A stretch of 64,000 bases of DNA, from contig OZ026517.1 of assembly GCA_964019695.1 (NCBI GenBank), positions 73,738,665 through 73,802,664 of the forward strand, given 5' to 3'. Numbering within the stretch: position 1 is the stretch's first letter; each line of letters starts with the position of its first letter. The notes beneath the pieces were generated by a model that saw nothing but the letters and a program-made list of their open reading frames with translations, had not been told where the DNA came from and did no database searches. This DNA is from Loripinus fragilis. Its lineage: Eukaryota; Mollusca; Bivalvia; Lucinida; Lucinidae. Shown here piece by piece: positions 45,783 through 57,354 of this stretch. Both the position numbers and the translations under genes were made by a program.

Positions 45783-46490
45783 TACGACCTTCGACCAATG
45801 ACCTTTGGGTCTTTCTATTTCAAACGATTATGCAAAATACGTAAAATGAGCCAGTCCGGCTAGAACATATGTGCATGTCAAAGCTTTTATAGTAAATGTA
45901 AATAAACGCCTGAAACCCTTTTTTCTAGAACAACATATCAATATTGTAAATAGAGGCACGCTTCAAAGCTTTTGGTTTAATTGTAGCTGCTTATTCTACA
46001 CCCAAATAAAAGATTGTAGTAATAATCATTTGCATACACTATCAACCAAACTTATTATAGTCCGATTTTGACCACTGAAGGATCAAAAGTTAGAAGAGTC
46101 TACTTAGTAGTTCATGATATGGAAATAAGGATAAACCCCTCTATAAGTTACCCATTGTACTGCGATAGCACGGGCAATAGACAACTGTTACAATCTGATT
46201 TATCTTTCGCAAGCTACTACTTGTCTTCAAAGGTCAAAATCGGACAATAAGGCATTCTTGTTGATACGGCTAAAGAAATATCTGAATCCACATGAAAATA
46301 GTTGTTCAAAAGTCATAAGCATATTGATCACTGGCAAAGTTTACATGAGTCCTCTTCTGCTCCACAGCAATACAAATCAGTACAATATAAATGGTTTGCT
46401 TTGTACTTACACCGAGATGTTTCGCATACAGACATGCTGCAACCACATTTTATCAGCCGCAGAGGGGTTTCGGGGGGCAGGAGGCAACAT

Positions 46491-46760
46491 GTGCGGATCC
46501 AGGAATTTTTGTCAGTTCTATTTAGTCCTCAGGTTATTTTAAAGTTTAAAGAGGGGTTCCACTGTTTTATTGCTGAGAAAACTATACTTATACTTTACAA
46601 AGGATCCAGAGACCGTCCATTATTTTCCGGGGGGGGGGGGGTGTCCAACTTTTACCAGGGGGGGGTCCAAATGCTAATTTTTATAGAAACACATATATGT
46701 ACTTGTTATTTTCCAGGGGGAGTGTCCGGACGCCCTATCCCCCTCTGGATCCACACGTGG
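46491..46760. mobile_element. Family N element, copy 3, with G tracts
   Basis: The ends GCGGATCCAGGAATTTTTGT and CCCCCTCTGGATCCACACG resemble the other N copies. Two G tracts, (G)12 and (G)8, and a TATTTTCCGGGGG/TATTTTCCAGGGGG repeat lie inside. It is nested in the 4.1-kb TIR element. Confidence 0.55.
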
Positions 46761-47017
46761 GCAATGTCATCATAACGGGACAATATTTATCACAGTTCGG
46801 CCTTTAACCATAATTGTCAGGCCTTGATTTGTCAGGATTAATGACAGGTGAGGTTTTCCAAATGATTCACTGATACTGCGCACGTTTGACACCTTCGAGA
46901 AACACTACTCTTGGAAGTGGTAGTTCTTGCAATTCAGCTTTTTTCTCCAAAACATCCACCACCTCAACGCAGTGAGTCAAACAATATCAGTGAATGGCTA
47001 ATGCAAAGTAAGAAAGA

Positions 47018-47125
47018 CGGCAAAGATCAGGAATCGATACAATCAAGTACCACACCTGGCCCAGGATACCAATGGGAAAGTAACAAACTCACAGTTAGAC
47101 ATCACAAACGAGAGCCAAGAGGTCA
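47018..47125 (+). repeat. Family A fragment
   Basis: ATCAGGAATCGATACAATCA through ACACCTGGCCCAGGATACC to GAGAGCCAAGAGGTCAG, in plus orientation, close to the copy at 5461. It is nested in the 4.1-kb TIR element. Confidence 0.75.
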
Positions 47126-47469
47126 GGACAATTTACAAATATATTACTCTAGTGCATCCGCCACAGTGCTTTCTACGGGCAATGAGCCGAGGTGAAAGAA
47201 TGCTTCGTGGACAGAGTCTCCAGCATAGCTAAATGCCTGCCAATATGATCTCTTGCTCTGTCCTGACATTGAACGAGTTAATACCAGCACCTGAAAGTTT
47301 ATGGAATTCGATCAGAGCCCTTGTTATGGCATCATGGCACATTGACATCTTTGATAAGTGTCCTGATCTTAGAAACTTGATGATATATGCGCAAGATTGA
47401 TTAAGAAAATGAAAAATATCAACACACTGCAATTGTTTTTTTATTGTTTTTTAAGCGGCGAAAACAAAA

Positions 47470-48725
47470 TTTGCTCCTCTGCAAAACTGGGGGTAGGGTT
47501 GTGCATTAGCTCATATAAGACAAAATATTTAAGATAGAAAAGCAAACTTTGGGTTTGTACTCGTCAATTGAGTATATTTTTGTTAAACTTAATCTAAAAC
47601 AGTTTGAAACCAATTCAGAGCAGTCGTTAAACTAAATGACGATAGCCAAAATTACCACTTTTAAATTATGATTAAGCTCATGTAACGCACATAATACAAC
47701 ATGTAGCCGTATTAATGGTAAACAGCTGTCATATGTAGTAGAGACATCCAGTAATATGCAGACTATTAGAATGTTCATTGATTAGCTAGTTTTAATGTCT
47801 GCTTTCTGTACCTCAAACTTTCAATTTTCTTTTTTCTCAAATTGATAAAATAATATATGTAACAAGCTGATACAGGCTAACACCCATGCTTACAGTGCGC
47901 AAACATCTCCTATTCGATGCGCTTAGAAATATTGAAAACAAATATTCATAACATCTGTAACAAAGGTACAGGGGGCTTAATAATCATCAATACCTAAGAT
48001 TTAGGCACCAGAGGCTAGAGATTTTAGCTAGGAAAACATGCGAAATATATTCATTTTTTCCTGAAACATCATTTCTTACATCAAGTCAATGTCCTTGCTC
48101 ATTTATTATGTCATGTAACATATGTTACAGCCTTTAACAAGTGCTTCAATCTTGTTGTTTAACCTGCAAAATCTATAATTCTTTATGATATGAGCAAGAC
48201 TATCCCAAAAAATGCAAGATATCCAACAGCAGCAAATGTTTTCATATATTTTTACTTAAATGATGCCTACCGAATTCGGCTCCTTAAAATTGAGTGTAGC
48301 ATTGGGTTGTTTTTAAAATTGCCCGTATAAGGCACTTTATTTAAAGTATAAAAGCAGACTTTGGATTTTCTCTAACCCAAATGAGTTTGTTAGTATAAAA
48401 TAATCAAAACATTTTGGAAAATGCACATATCAGCTAAACAGTAAATGATATTGGTCACACTTTTCATGTTTAAAGGGTAATCTAATTAAAGTAACGCACA
48501 TAACACCACAGGAAGCTGTAATTTTGCTCCAAAAGAATTTATATGTAGTTAAAGTAGTCAATATGCAGACCATATGAGTAATTTAAATAATTAGCCTTCT
48601 TTCTGTAGCTCAAACTTGTAATATTCTTTTTTTTCTGAATTTAATATAGTAACATATGTAACAGGCTGTTAGAGACTTACGCCCCGGCAAACATAGTGCA
48701 AACATCTATTAAAAGACGCAGCTGG
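47470..48725. repeat. Internal tandem duplication, about 830-bp period
   Basis: 47470-47930 and 48295-48725 align over several hundred bases, with shared blocks GTAACGCACATAA, ATATGCAGAC(C/T)AT, CTTTCTGTA(C/G)CTCAAACTT and GCAAACATCT. The copies are about 75 percent identical. There is no reading frame. Similar AAAGTAACGCATGTAAC phrases at 62640 may be distant relatives. Confidence 0.6.
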
Positions 48726-49183
48726 AAATCCTCTTTTAGATAGAATAAGTTTGCGAAATTCCGGAGGGGTAGCAATAACATTCTCAGCCATCAGTCTAAG
48801 ATGGCCCGATAAGCTGGGTATTTATAGGAAATCTACGGTATTTTGGATGCAAAATATTGTTACCGAGAAATAATTCATTGTCAAAGTCAGGTAAAGCATT
48901 GATGTAACTATCATGTGACTAAAATAATTGATATTATGTTTAAAAAAGCGTTCATGTTGGATGAATATGACCATACCAACACAAACCATAGCTTTTATTA
49001 ACGAGCAGTTTCTCATTATGGTCGCCATATTTATGACGTCATAACTAGCCTCAGACGCGGATTTGAGATGGGTGACCACCTTTAAATCAAAGGTAAGACT
49101 CCATTGAAGGTTTTGATATAGGTCACCATAAATCGGCACACAAATCGCACGGGACCAATTTTTTGTCCCTAAGGGCCCTGACT

Positions 49184-49295
49184 ATACTTTGTTTTCCCTT
49201 TCTATCTAATGAAAACAGAAAGCATAATGAAACGAAAAGAAAAGGAGAAGTATTTCATTCGAACATTTTTGCCTAAACTTAACTCTTTATATTAA
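49184..49295 (+). pseudogene. C-terminal end of PLE ORF2 beyond the insertion
   Basis: The frame resumes with YFVFPFYLMKTESIMKRKEK and ends ..FIRTFLPKLN..., the usual PKLN-type PLE C-terminus. The stop is TAA at 49293-49295. It belongs to the gene starting at 42896. Confidence 0.85.
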
Positions 49296-49546
49296 TTAAT
49301 TCTGTATGCTGCCAAGTGCGTACATTGTATTTATGACGTTTTCAAAGCTATTATTCATTCACGCTCTTTAGTACAAAGCGGAAGGAAGTAAATGACGTTA
49401 CGTTACGTCGTCGCTCTTGACAACGTAGCGCCATTTTACTTTCAACAAAGAAACGCAACGTTTAAAGGCTTTGAAAATTGTTTTTTAACATGAAACCGGT
49501 TAGCCATATTAAATAAAAATTTGTGCATTCTATTGGACTTTTTTAA

Positions 49547-49687
<141 letters not shown>

Positions 49688-49747
49688 AACTGTTATTAAA
49701 ACAGTTCATGAATAAGCCACGTTTTCTGAATCCATTTTGTCCCACAT

Positions 49748-49806
49748 TTAATTCGAATAAGAGAGTATTTCGAACAAGCGGAGTTCGAATTTTCGAGGTT
49801 TTACTG
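49748..49806 (-). repeat. Fragment of a pogo-like element end
   Basis: Read on the minus strand it begins CAGTAAAACCTCGAAAATTC and continues through GAACTCCGCTTGTTCGAA, with TA outside the end. The opposite end was not found. Confidence 0.5.
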
Positions 49807-49843
49807 TACGAGTACATGTCGTACATGTAGTCGCTTTTGAATA

Positions 49844-50082
49844 TGAGCCGCGGCATGTGATTTCCAACAATGTGGCATTTTGACAAGTGTAGACTCAGAC
49901 GAGCCTGTGCAGCCTCCTTTTAAGCTAAGAAACTCCAAATGATGTTTGGTCAGCAGCTTAACACTCCTAGGATATTCAAGCAACTAGCAAAGGATCTGAT
50001 CAGACTGCGCGTATGCGCAGGCTGATCTGAGGCTTTGCTGGTCGCACCTACCACATTGTTGGAAATCTCAAGTCATGGCTCA
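49844..50082. mobile_element. Family G MITE, copy 3 (239 bp)
   Basis: The TGAGCC...GGCTCA ends are flanked by TA at 49842-49843 and 50083-50084. It is the same size as copies 1 and 2, which suggests a single short-lived burst of a defined element. Confidence 0.85.
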
Positions 50083-50084
50083 TA

Positions 50085-50815
50085 TTATCTGGATAACAAT
50101 TTGGTTCCATTGAGTCTGTCCAAGACATATCTATCGGAGGGGTGAGATTGGTGCAAAGGGACCGGGTGTTGATGAAAGGTAAAATGATTGTCTGATTGAT
50201 TGATAGAATGGGCGATTAACTTGATGTTTTAAGCCCTACTAAACAATTTTCCAGTAATAACGGAACGTTTCCCAGCGTTGTAATCAGTATAAAGCAGCGA
50301 GGATATAGTGACTTTCTAGATGACACCAGTGACTCTCGGACCAGGAACAGTAGGCCGAAATCTATTAATAGTATTTCAAAAGAACCGTTGGAAAGCCGTC
50401 TGTTCCTGGACAGTTCAGAAAGAGTAACAATACTTAAAAAAGTGCGGTATAGCATCGTTATTATGCCACAGTCTGCATTCTTGGTTATAAACCCAATCCC
50501 GGTTTATAGCTATGGTCTCCTCTTCAATTGAACGCCGGTGGTCGGGCGGCAATTCTGACCTAAAATCTTCATCGGTGGGTCGTTTCCGGGTGCTTCTCTT
50601 TCGCTGGGCCCATCGTGACTCAGCTAGTTTTTTTTTTAGCTTTAGCTGTCCAGATATGTGAGTAAATAGCCCTTCACTTGATGTTGATTTGATTTGAGTG
50701 TATGCCTTCTATGACACATTGCACAGTTTACGAAGCCTCCCCGAGAGCTAACCATTTTTTGTGTTTTTACAACAGCAGAACCTACGATAACTATTCTTGG
50801 CCAATAAATATATTT
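50085..50815. other. No feature recognised
   Basis: Unassigned sequence; the 79-codon minus ORF (50216-50455) has no recognisable motif. Confidence 0.35.
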
Positions 50816-50954
50816 GCCCAGGGCTCACCCTGCCATTAGCCATTGTAGCCATTTGCTACTAAAATTGTAGAGTGGCTGCAAATATACGTCATTGGCTAAA
50901 AGTGCAGCCTAATGGGTTCAAAAATAACATATATGCGAAAAAGTGTATTTTGAT

Positions 50955-51165
50955 CAGCTTTGGATTTTCCAATATTATAGTCCGGTAGAAAACCCGAATG
51001 ACCTGGAACTTGATTTTAAAGTTTTTGTTTCTTTGTTGATTCTTGTTGTTCAGGCATTGTACTTGATGAATCCAGCTGATGCCACTCTGGCATCATTGAG
51101 CGTTTTGAAATATTCAGGATGGCGTCCAAGATGGTTGTCAGTTATGCTCTTAAGACCTATATGAC
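50955..51165 (+). repeat. Left arm of an internal long inverted repeat
   Basis: ACCTGGAACTTGATTTTAAA, GATGCCACTCTGGCATCATT and CAGGATGGCGTCCAAGATGG recur inverted at 54480-54665. The GATGCCACTCTGGCATC core is itself a palindrome. The 73-codon ORF here is not considered real. Confidence 0.75.
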
Positions 51166-51790
51166 CAACATACTCGATCAAAAGCATTTTATTTTTGACT
51201 TTTCATGGATGTTTCAGAGGCTAAATGTTACAACCAATTAAAATAAAACTTTATTTTGATTCAGAAGGTTGAAGTATGAAAGATGGGGACCAACATGGCC
51301 GTCAGTTAGGCTTCTAAGACCTTTATGACTGACATACTCGACAAAAACACTTTAATTTTGACTTTTGATGGATGTTTAGAGGCTAAATGATATAAACGAT
51401 CAAATAAGAACATGGTTTTGATTCAGATGGTTGAAATTTAAAAAATGGCGTCCAAGATGGCCGTCAGTTAGGTTCCTAAGACATATCTAACTAAAAAAAC
51501 TCGATATAAAGCATTTCAATTTTGACTTTTTATCGATGTTTAGAGGCCTAGAAATACAAACGATTAAAATGAAGCATTCACAGGTTTGATTCACAAGGTC
51601 GAAATATTAAAGATGGTGAACAAGATGGCCGCCATTTAAAGCAAAATTCAACCTGAAATCAAATTCGCAGTTAGTAACTATTTTCTGATAGTTTTTGGTT
51701 GTTTATTGAAAATTTGACTGGCATGTTATTGTTGTTTTTCAGCGTTGTAAAATATTTAGGATGACGTCCAATATGGCAGCAATAACAGGG
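51105..51790 (+). repeat. Tandem units of about 160 bp
   Basis: AAGATGGC(G/C)GTCAGTTA, AGACCT(A/T)TATGAC and TTTGACTTTTGATGGATGTTT phrases recur at about 51117, 51280, 51442 and 51613, with a partial unit near 51760. The units are diverged, and no coding is supported. Confidence 0.65.
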
Positions 51791-52199
51791 TGGGGAATCG
51801 CATGGTTTTTGCTATGATACACTGCAAGGAAAAAATAAAAGACTCTTATTTTTCATAATGGTAATGTTTTTGTCTTTGTTCTGGGGATCGTATCCATCAA
51901 TCCATGCACCATTCACTTTCCAGACCACTTTTGGCCGGATCTGATAATACCATAATATCATATTATTCTCATAAAAAATCCTACTTTGGGAATACATTTC
52001 TTCAAAAAATGAAGTGATAAATGACAGGGTATACTGAACGGATGATAACTCTGAAAACTTTGTGACAGAGTGTTTGGTCAAAGTACAAACCTTTTTTGAA
52101 CCAATATGCGGAAAAAGTCAGCTGGATGGATGGATAAAATTTACACAAAAAATACTTAAGGAATGTAGTGTTTCAATGCAAAAACAACCCCTGAGTAAG

Positions 52200-54115
52200 G
52201 TATCTGCATGCTGCAGATGTTCGTTTCCATCTTGACTGCTGGTTGGTACGAGCCTGCTTGTCAGGTGAAATTGTAACAACCATTACTACTTCTCTGGTCT
52301 GTTGCAAGTGCAACCCGTGAGTGCAACAGACAGCACAGATGGTTGAATATTGCTATAACAAATATAAACGCTGGTCAAGTGCAAGTTTGTCAGACATGCA
52401 TGTTTGTAGGAATAAGTTTACAGATATCACTAATGGTTAGATGCAACTGCTAAAAGACATGGCTGATGGTCGGGTGCAAATGTAATATACATGGATCCTG
52501 ATACGATGAAACTGTAACAGACATGCATGCTGATACTATGCAAATTATAAAGACATGGCTGCTAGTCAGGTGCAACTGTAAAATACATGCATGATGGTCT
52601 GGTGCAATTGAGCTTACCAGCCCGTTAGTTGGGTACGAGCATAGGGACATAACTGCGGGTCTGAGGCAAGTGTAACATATATACCTGCTGGTTCAGCCAC
52701 ACAACTAAAGATGTGCTTGTAAGTCAGTTGCAACTGATTCAAACATATCTGCTGGTAGATGCAACTCTAACAGACATGCATGCTGGTCGAGTTTAATTGT
52801 TACCGACGTGCCTGGTAGTTCGGGTGCAACTGCAACAAACATGCCTGTTGGTTCAAAGCAACATTTAAAACATGGGTACTGCAACATGCCTGCTAGTCTC
52901 GTGAAGCTGTTACAGACATAATTGCTTGGTTTCAGACGTATGCGCTGCCGGGATGTGCTGGTCCAGTGCCACATAATCAAACATGTGTAATGGTAAATAT
53001 GTCTGCTGACCCTGTAGTAATGATGCCTGGGCAGCTGGTCGGGAGAAACTAGAACAGACTTGCACACTGGCCAGATGTAACTTGAACAGACATGCCCACT
53101 GATTCAGTGCAACAGTACCCAGCATTCCTGTTAGTTGGGTTCGATTGTAACATACATTATTGCTGGTGCGATGTAATTAACACGCATGACTGCTGTCCCC
53201 GAGTCTCGTTAAATGGCATGTGTGCTGGTTCAGTACCACATTATTAAACACGTGTGATGTTGAGGATGTCGGATATGATGAGCTGGTGGCATTACATGGC
53301 CGCTGTTCAGTGAAACTTCAACACATATGCCTGCGGACTTGATACTATTCAATCAAACATGCCTCCTGGTCCATTGGAAATCAAAGAGAAAAGCTACTTG
53401 ATCGATGCCCCTCCATCAGACATGCCAACTAACACTGTGAAACTTTATCAGCCAAGACCGCTACATTGTCAATACAACATACATGCCGTGTAGAGAGTCA
53501 ATGCAGCTGCGACATATATGCATGTTGGCCTGGTGTTACTGTCACAAAACACCGCTGCTGTTCAAACATGCCTACTGGTTGAGTTCTGCTGCAAGATGGA
53601 TGCTTGCTGTGCTGTGGCCACTCAATCAGCCTGTCTGCTGACCTTTTGTCACTCAATATTGCATGTCTGCTGGCGTTGTGCTTCTCTATCTGCTATACCT
53701 GCTGGCACGGTGTCCAACTATCAGCCATGTCTGCTGGTATGGTGTATCACTATCAGCTGTGCCTGCTGGTGTGGTGCTTCATATAGGTCATACCTTTTGG
53801 TTTGGTACATCACTATCAGCCATACCTGTTGGTGTGGTGCCTCACTATAGATAACGCCTTCTGGTGTGGTGCCTCACTGTAGGTCATATCTTCTCTGTGG
53901 TGCTTCACTATATGCCATGCCTGTTGGCGCGGTACCTCACTATAGGCCATGTCTGCTGGTCTGCTCTGATATACCTACTTGTACAGTGCAACTGTATCAG
54001 ACATACATGCTGGGTTCATTGATTCAGATACACGTGTTTGCAAAGTGCTTCTCTATAAGGCAAAAAATCTGGTATGTTAAAAATCCCCCAGACATGCCTA
54101 CAGGTTAGGTGCGGC
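52200..54115. repeat. Degenerate minisatellite, GCCTGCTGGT units
   Basis: A loose array built on CATGCCTGCTGGT, with a 32-36 bp spacing that is clearest at 53690-53960 (GGTGTGGTGCCTCACTAT units). The first half has CAACTGTAACAGACATG variants. Small ORFs on both strands are by-products. Confidence 0.7.
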
Positions 54116-54479
54116 TCCCACAGGTTTGTAAAACTTATCAGCTACCATCCTGGACGCCATCTTGAATGTATCAAATTCTGGGTGATGCATTAGCTGCATC
54201 ACTTGGATGTTACAAGGGTGATGTCTGTAACTCAAGAACAGTAAAATCAGCATTTTGCATGCGAATCCTTGGAGTCTCCGGTCTCAGAGAAAATTTTCTT
54301 ATATTCTTTGTAATAAACTGCCACTTTGGCGGCCATTTTGTCTAAATTCTTATTTTACTTTTATATTTTTGTTATAAGCTAAGTGTCTTCAACTAGATTT
54401 CGATGTCATATCTAATAATTTAAAGAAAAAAAATGGGGTTGAGACATTTTCCATATCACACACTTTTTTAACTTATAAT

Positions 54480-54665
54480 TGGCCTCCATCTTGGACGCCA
54501 TCCTGAATATATCGAAATGCTCAATGATGCCAGAGTGGCATCACTCGGATTTTTCAAGGACAATATATGCACTACCAGAATCAACAAAGAAAAAAAGTTT
54601 AAAATCAAGTTCCAGGTCCTCCTAAAATTCGCCCAAATTCTGCAGGACTATTACTTTTATTATTC
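54480..54665 (-). repeat. Right arm of the internal long inverted repeat
   Basis: The reverse complement of 50955-51165 with about 80 percent identity, just inside the right end of the hAT-like element. Confidence 0.75.
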
Positions 54666-54737
54666 CTTCACACTTTATTATTGTGCTATATTTAATTTTT
54701 GAATGCTTATTTTTTCAACACCATCAGAGTGTCAAAC

Positions 54738-54790
54738 AGTTTGGATTTAGATCAGGGCCGACATTTTGTCGGGCCTGATCTGAGTCCAAA
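54738..54790. repeat. Hairpin, AGATCAGGGCCGACA-TGTCGGGCCTGATCT
   Basis: TTTGGATTTAGATCAGGGCC and GGCCTGATCTGAGTCCAAA pair around a GACATTTTGTC loop, a stem of about 23 bp with few mismatches. Confidence 0.7.
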
Positions 54791-55070
54791 CAATTTGCAA
54801 AGGTTAACAGCTGTCAACAAAAGTCGCCCCTAGCGAGCAAAGAGTAAAATACAAAACAACTTGTTGATACTACTTTCTGGCTAAAACCTTGGCTAAAGTT
54901 AATTTCATTCGGCTCCAACTTTTTTCATTAGGCTTAAGCGTTGGCTACAACAATTTCTGTGCCAGGGTTAGCCCTGTTTACCCCCAACCCTTAGTGCCTG
55001 TGACTGCCGTCTACTTCTGTTTGTGATTCTGCTGTCGTTATTTCATAAGCTGTCCTGATTTTTTGTGATA

Positions 55071-55208
55071 TAGTAAAACCTGTCTTAAACGGCCACTCTA
55101 AAAAAAGACCAAAATTGGTTTTCAAGACCAATTGTCGCTTAATGTAGGTCCAATCTATTGCAGAATGCTCCAAGACCTTTATTTTGTCTATTTTGAGTGG
55201 CCGTTCTG
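55071..55208. mobile_element. Decayed pogo-like MITE
   Basis: TAGTAAAACCTGTCTTAAAC with GGCCACTCTA on the left and TTGAGTGGCCGTTCTGTA on the right match the ends of the element at 24546. The right terminus is eroded. The short minus ORF over it is incidental. Confidence 0.7.
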
Positions 55209-55229
55209 TACTTGTGTCATTTGTCACTT

Positions 55230-55870
55230 ATAGTTTAACAATATTCTAGTTGGCTGCTTTATTTTAGAAATCTTGTATTTTATATGTTCTACTTCTGGTT
55301 TCGTGATTTAACAACTGCAGAATTTAGGGTAAATATTTGGTATGTAAATATATCTACCTCATTCCCCAAGCTGTCCGTTGTTCTGTTGCTGTTGTTCTTG
55401 TTGTTGTTTTATTGCATATTGATGCAACCGTTATTTTTGGTTTTGTTTGGCCCTTTATTCTTTAGGCAGTATTTAGTGTATTTTTTAGTTTTGCCGGTTC
55501 AAGGGTGCGTGCTAATTGTTGCACTTTCCATGATTTCCTAATCTCACTTACTTGCTTTTTTAAAAAAAATAAATAAATCGAGCATTCTACCACTGAGAAA
55601 ATGTACTCATGAAAGAAGGATTGAGGTGTCAATCAGATACATGTATCTGATCGCTGCTTTATATTTGATGTAATCGCGTGATGTCGTGTGACGGGGGCTT
55701 TAATGAATAACATAATTGCTTATAATCTCTCAAGGTAATCTCCCATTAGATTGAAAGTCTTTAGAGGGAATTTAATTTTCTTGGTAATGCCTTGGCAATG
55801 GCGTAGTCAGAACACTGAAAATGCTACGGAAACCAAAGGGGCACTACCGGATCAAGCAGTGCTTCTCTTC
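55230..55870. other. No feature recognised
   Basis: Unassigned. A T/G-rich stretch at 55375-55450 yields a Leu-rich frame without recognisable identity. Confidence 0.35.
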
Positions 55871-55873
55871 ATC

Positions 55874-56035
55874 CGCCTCGATAGCTCAGTTGGTTGAGCG
55901 TCCGCTTTCGGAGCGGAAGGTCGTGGGTTCTAATCCCGCGGCCGCACCATACCAAAGGTGTAAGAAATGGTACTAGCAGCTCCCTTGCTGACGTTCGCAT
56001 ACAAAGGGGTTGTGCTAGGAAGATAGAGTCAGGCA
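55874..56035 (+). repeat. tRNA-derived SINE, plus strand
   Basis: The head has an A box TAGCTCAGTTGGTTGAGC (55882-55899), a perfect 5-bp anticodon stem (TCCGC/GCGGA) around a 7-base loop with UCG at the anticodon position, and a B box GGTTCTAATCC (about 55926-55936). The acceptor ends (GCCTCGA and GGCCGCA) do not pair, so it is not a functional tRNA-Arg. A body follows with ATACCAAAGGTGTAAGAAAT and CAGCTCCCTTGCTGACG, consistent with a SINE core. The 3' end is uncertain. Confidence 0.75.
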
Positions 56036-56059
56036 GGTAAGTATCTGCTAAGTTCGTGA

Positions 56060-56540
56060 GCTAATGTTGTGACTGGATGAACTTTAGAGAAAACCATTTG
56101 CATGAACATGACCTACAATTATTCGACTACAGTATTTAAAAGTATTTTCGCCCAAAATGTACAAATTTCTGGAAGAAAAATATAAATTTTCAATTTTTGC
56201 TTATGAATTTTTCAAGGTCAAATTGAAAAAATGTAAACAATACCAGAAATACATAATATTTGGGTCAAAATATTTCTATATAATGTAGTCGAATAATTGA
56301 AGGTCATGTTCATGCAAATGGGTTTCATTAAAGTTCATCCAGCATGTCACAGCATTATTAACGGTATCAAACCAGGAAGTTACTCTAAAAAGACTGATAA
56401 GCATGATGCCGATTGCTCAAAAGCTGTATGTTGGGGCGTAAAGTGATCTATGTGTGATGTATACGTTGTTCATACAACTATGTGGCCAAAGGTATCCGTC
56501 TCCTTGACAAAAAAGCAATTCTTGTTTAAACAGGAAAATT
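56060..56540 (-). repeat. Dispersed repeat D, copy 2 (inverted relative to 1795)
   Basis: It contains a clear foldback: CATTTGCATGAACATGACCT near 56095 and its complement near 56300, with GTCGAATAATTG next to it. Outside that come the GCATGATGCCGATTGC and CAAAGGTATCCGTCTCCTTG blocks shared with copy 1. Confidence 0.65.
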
Positions 56541-56633
56541 TTCATGCAAGTAAGAGCTTTTGAAAGATATATCCCCTTTAATAAGGTTTCTTATTCTTTA
56601 TCAATTGTGTACCTTTTTAAAATGGGAATTTCT

Positions 56634-56682
56634 CTTAAAGGAAAGAATTTGCTCACAGAGGGAGCGAATTCTTTCCTTTAAT
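56634..56682. repeat. Small hairpin, AAAGGAAAGAATT arms
   Basis: TTAAAGGAAAGAATTTGCTC and GAGCGAATTCTTTCCTTTAA form a stem of about 20 bp with an 8-9 base loop. Confidence 0.7.
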
Positions 56683-56961
56683 AGGAGTTCCTTATGGTAT
56701 GGACAATCACTTTAATCACACTAGGTGACCTCCCTTGAATGTTGCTATTTGTATTACGCACGTGCGTAACTGTGTAATAGGAGCTACGCCAATGCTTTAT
56801 ATTCTTAGTTACCCTTTTGGACCTCCACTCAAGGCACACCCCAGTTCATCAAAACTCTCATAGTGTGCTACCCGTAGTGTTCCAATGTTGGAAACCCTTT
56901 AAGATCAGTGAAACCCAGGATTTTCCTCGAGGATATAAAAACGCGAAGCTGAGCATGGAAT

Positions 56962-57008
56962 TTAATTTGCTCATAAATGACAATTGTTGTCATTATAACA
57001 TTTATGAG
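56962..57008. repeat. Small palindrome, TGCTCATAAATG
   Basis: TTGCTCATAAATGACAATTG is followed by its near complement ending CATTTATGAGCA. Confidence 0.65.
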
Positions 57009-57212
57009 CAGGATAAATACAGCAGAGTTTGAAAGCAAGAAAAGTCTTCATTTTGATCGTATTACCTTTTACCCATTAGTTGAGTTCAGCATAAAAAATA
57101 TAACATCGGGGCCTGGGTCATCGAGAACATCCCGATGATATAACAAGAAGAAGAACTTTATTAACCCCGCAATAAGTCATAGGGGCGAGGCCAAGAGTAT
57201 CTCATCAACAAT

Positions 57213-57352
57213 GGCCTGGCTTCGAGGTTATAAAACTTGAGTACAATCTCAGACTCAAAATAAAGCGCAATGATTAGCTGCTTGCGGACAGCCAATCATT
57301 GCGCTTTATTTTGAGTCTGAGCATGAACTCAAGTTTTATAACCTCGAGGCCT
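57213..57352. repeat. Long near-perfect hairpin, arms of about 62 bp
   Basis: Arms from GGCCTGGCTTCGAGGTTATA, through CTCAGACTCAAAATAAAGCG to CAATGATT, are matched by the complement ending TAACCTCGAGGCC. The loop is about 16 bases. It is probably a MITE; if transcribed it would form a long double-stranded RNA. Confidence 0.82.
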
Positions 57353-57354
57353 GT

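Larger units (their letters stand above)
50820..54975. mobile_element. 4.2-kb hAT-like non-autonomous element
   Basis: The ends (C)AGGGCTCACCCTG and the inverted CAGGGTTAGCCCT(G) are followed inward by matching blocks (ATTGTAGCC and GGCTACAAC; GCCTAATG and CATTAGGC). Flanks ATTTGCCC and GTTTACCC agree at 6 of 8 positions, a plausible aged hAT 8-bp duplication. Inside are an inverted pair (50955-51165 and 54480-54665), a 160-bp tandem array, a degenerate minisatellite and a hairpin. No transposase ORF is present. Confidence 0.6.

Noticed and set aside
55874..55945. Functional tRNA-Arg(UCG) gene
   Set aside because: The acceptor stem does not pair and the sequence continues into a SINE-like body.
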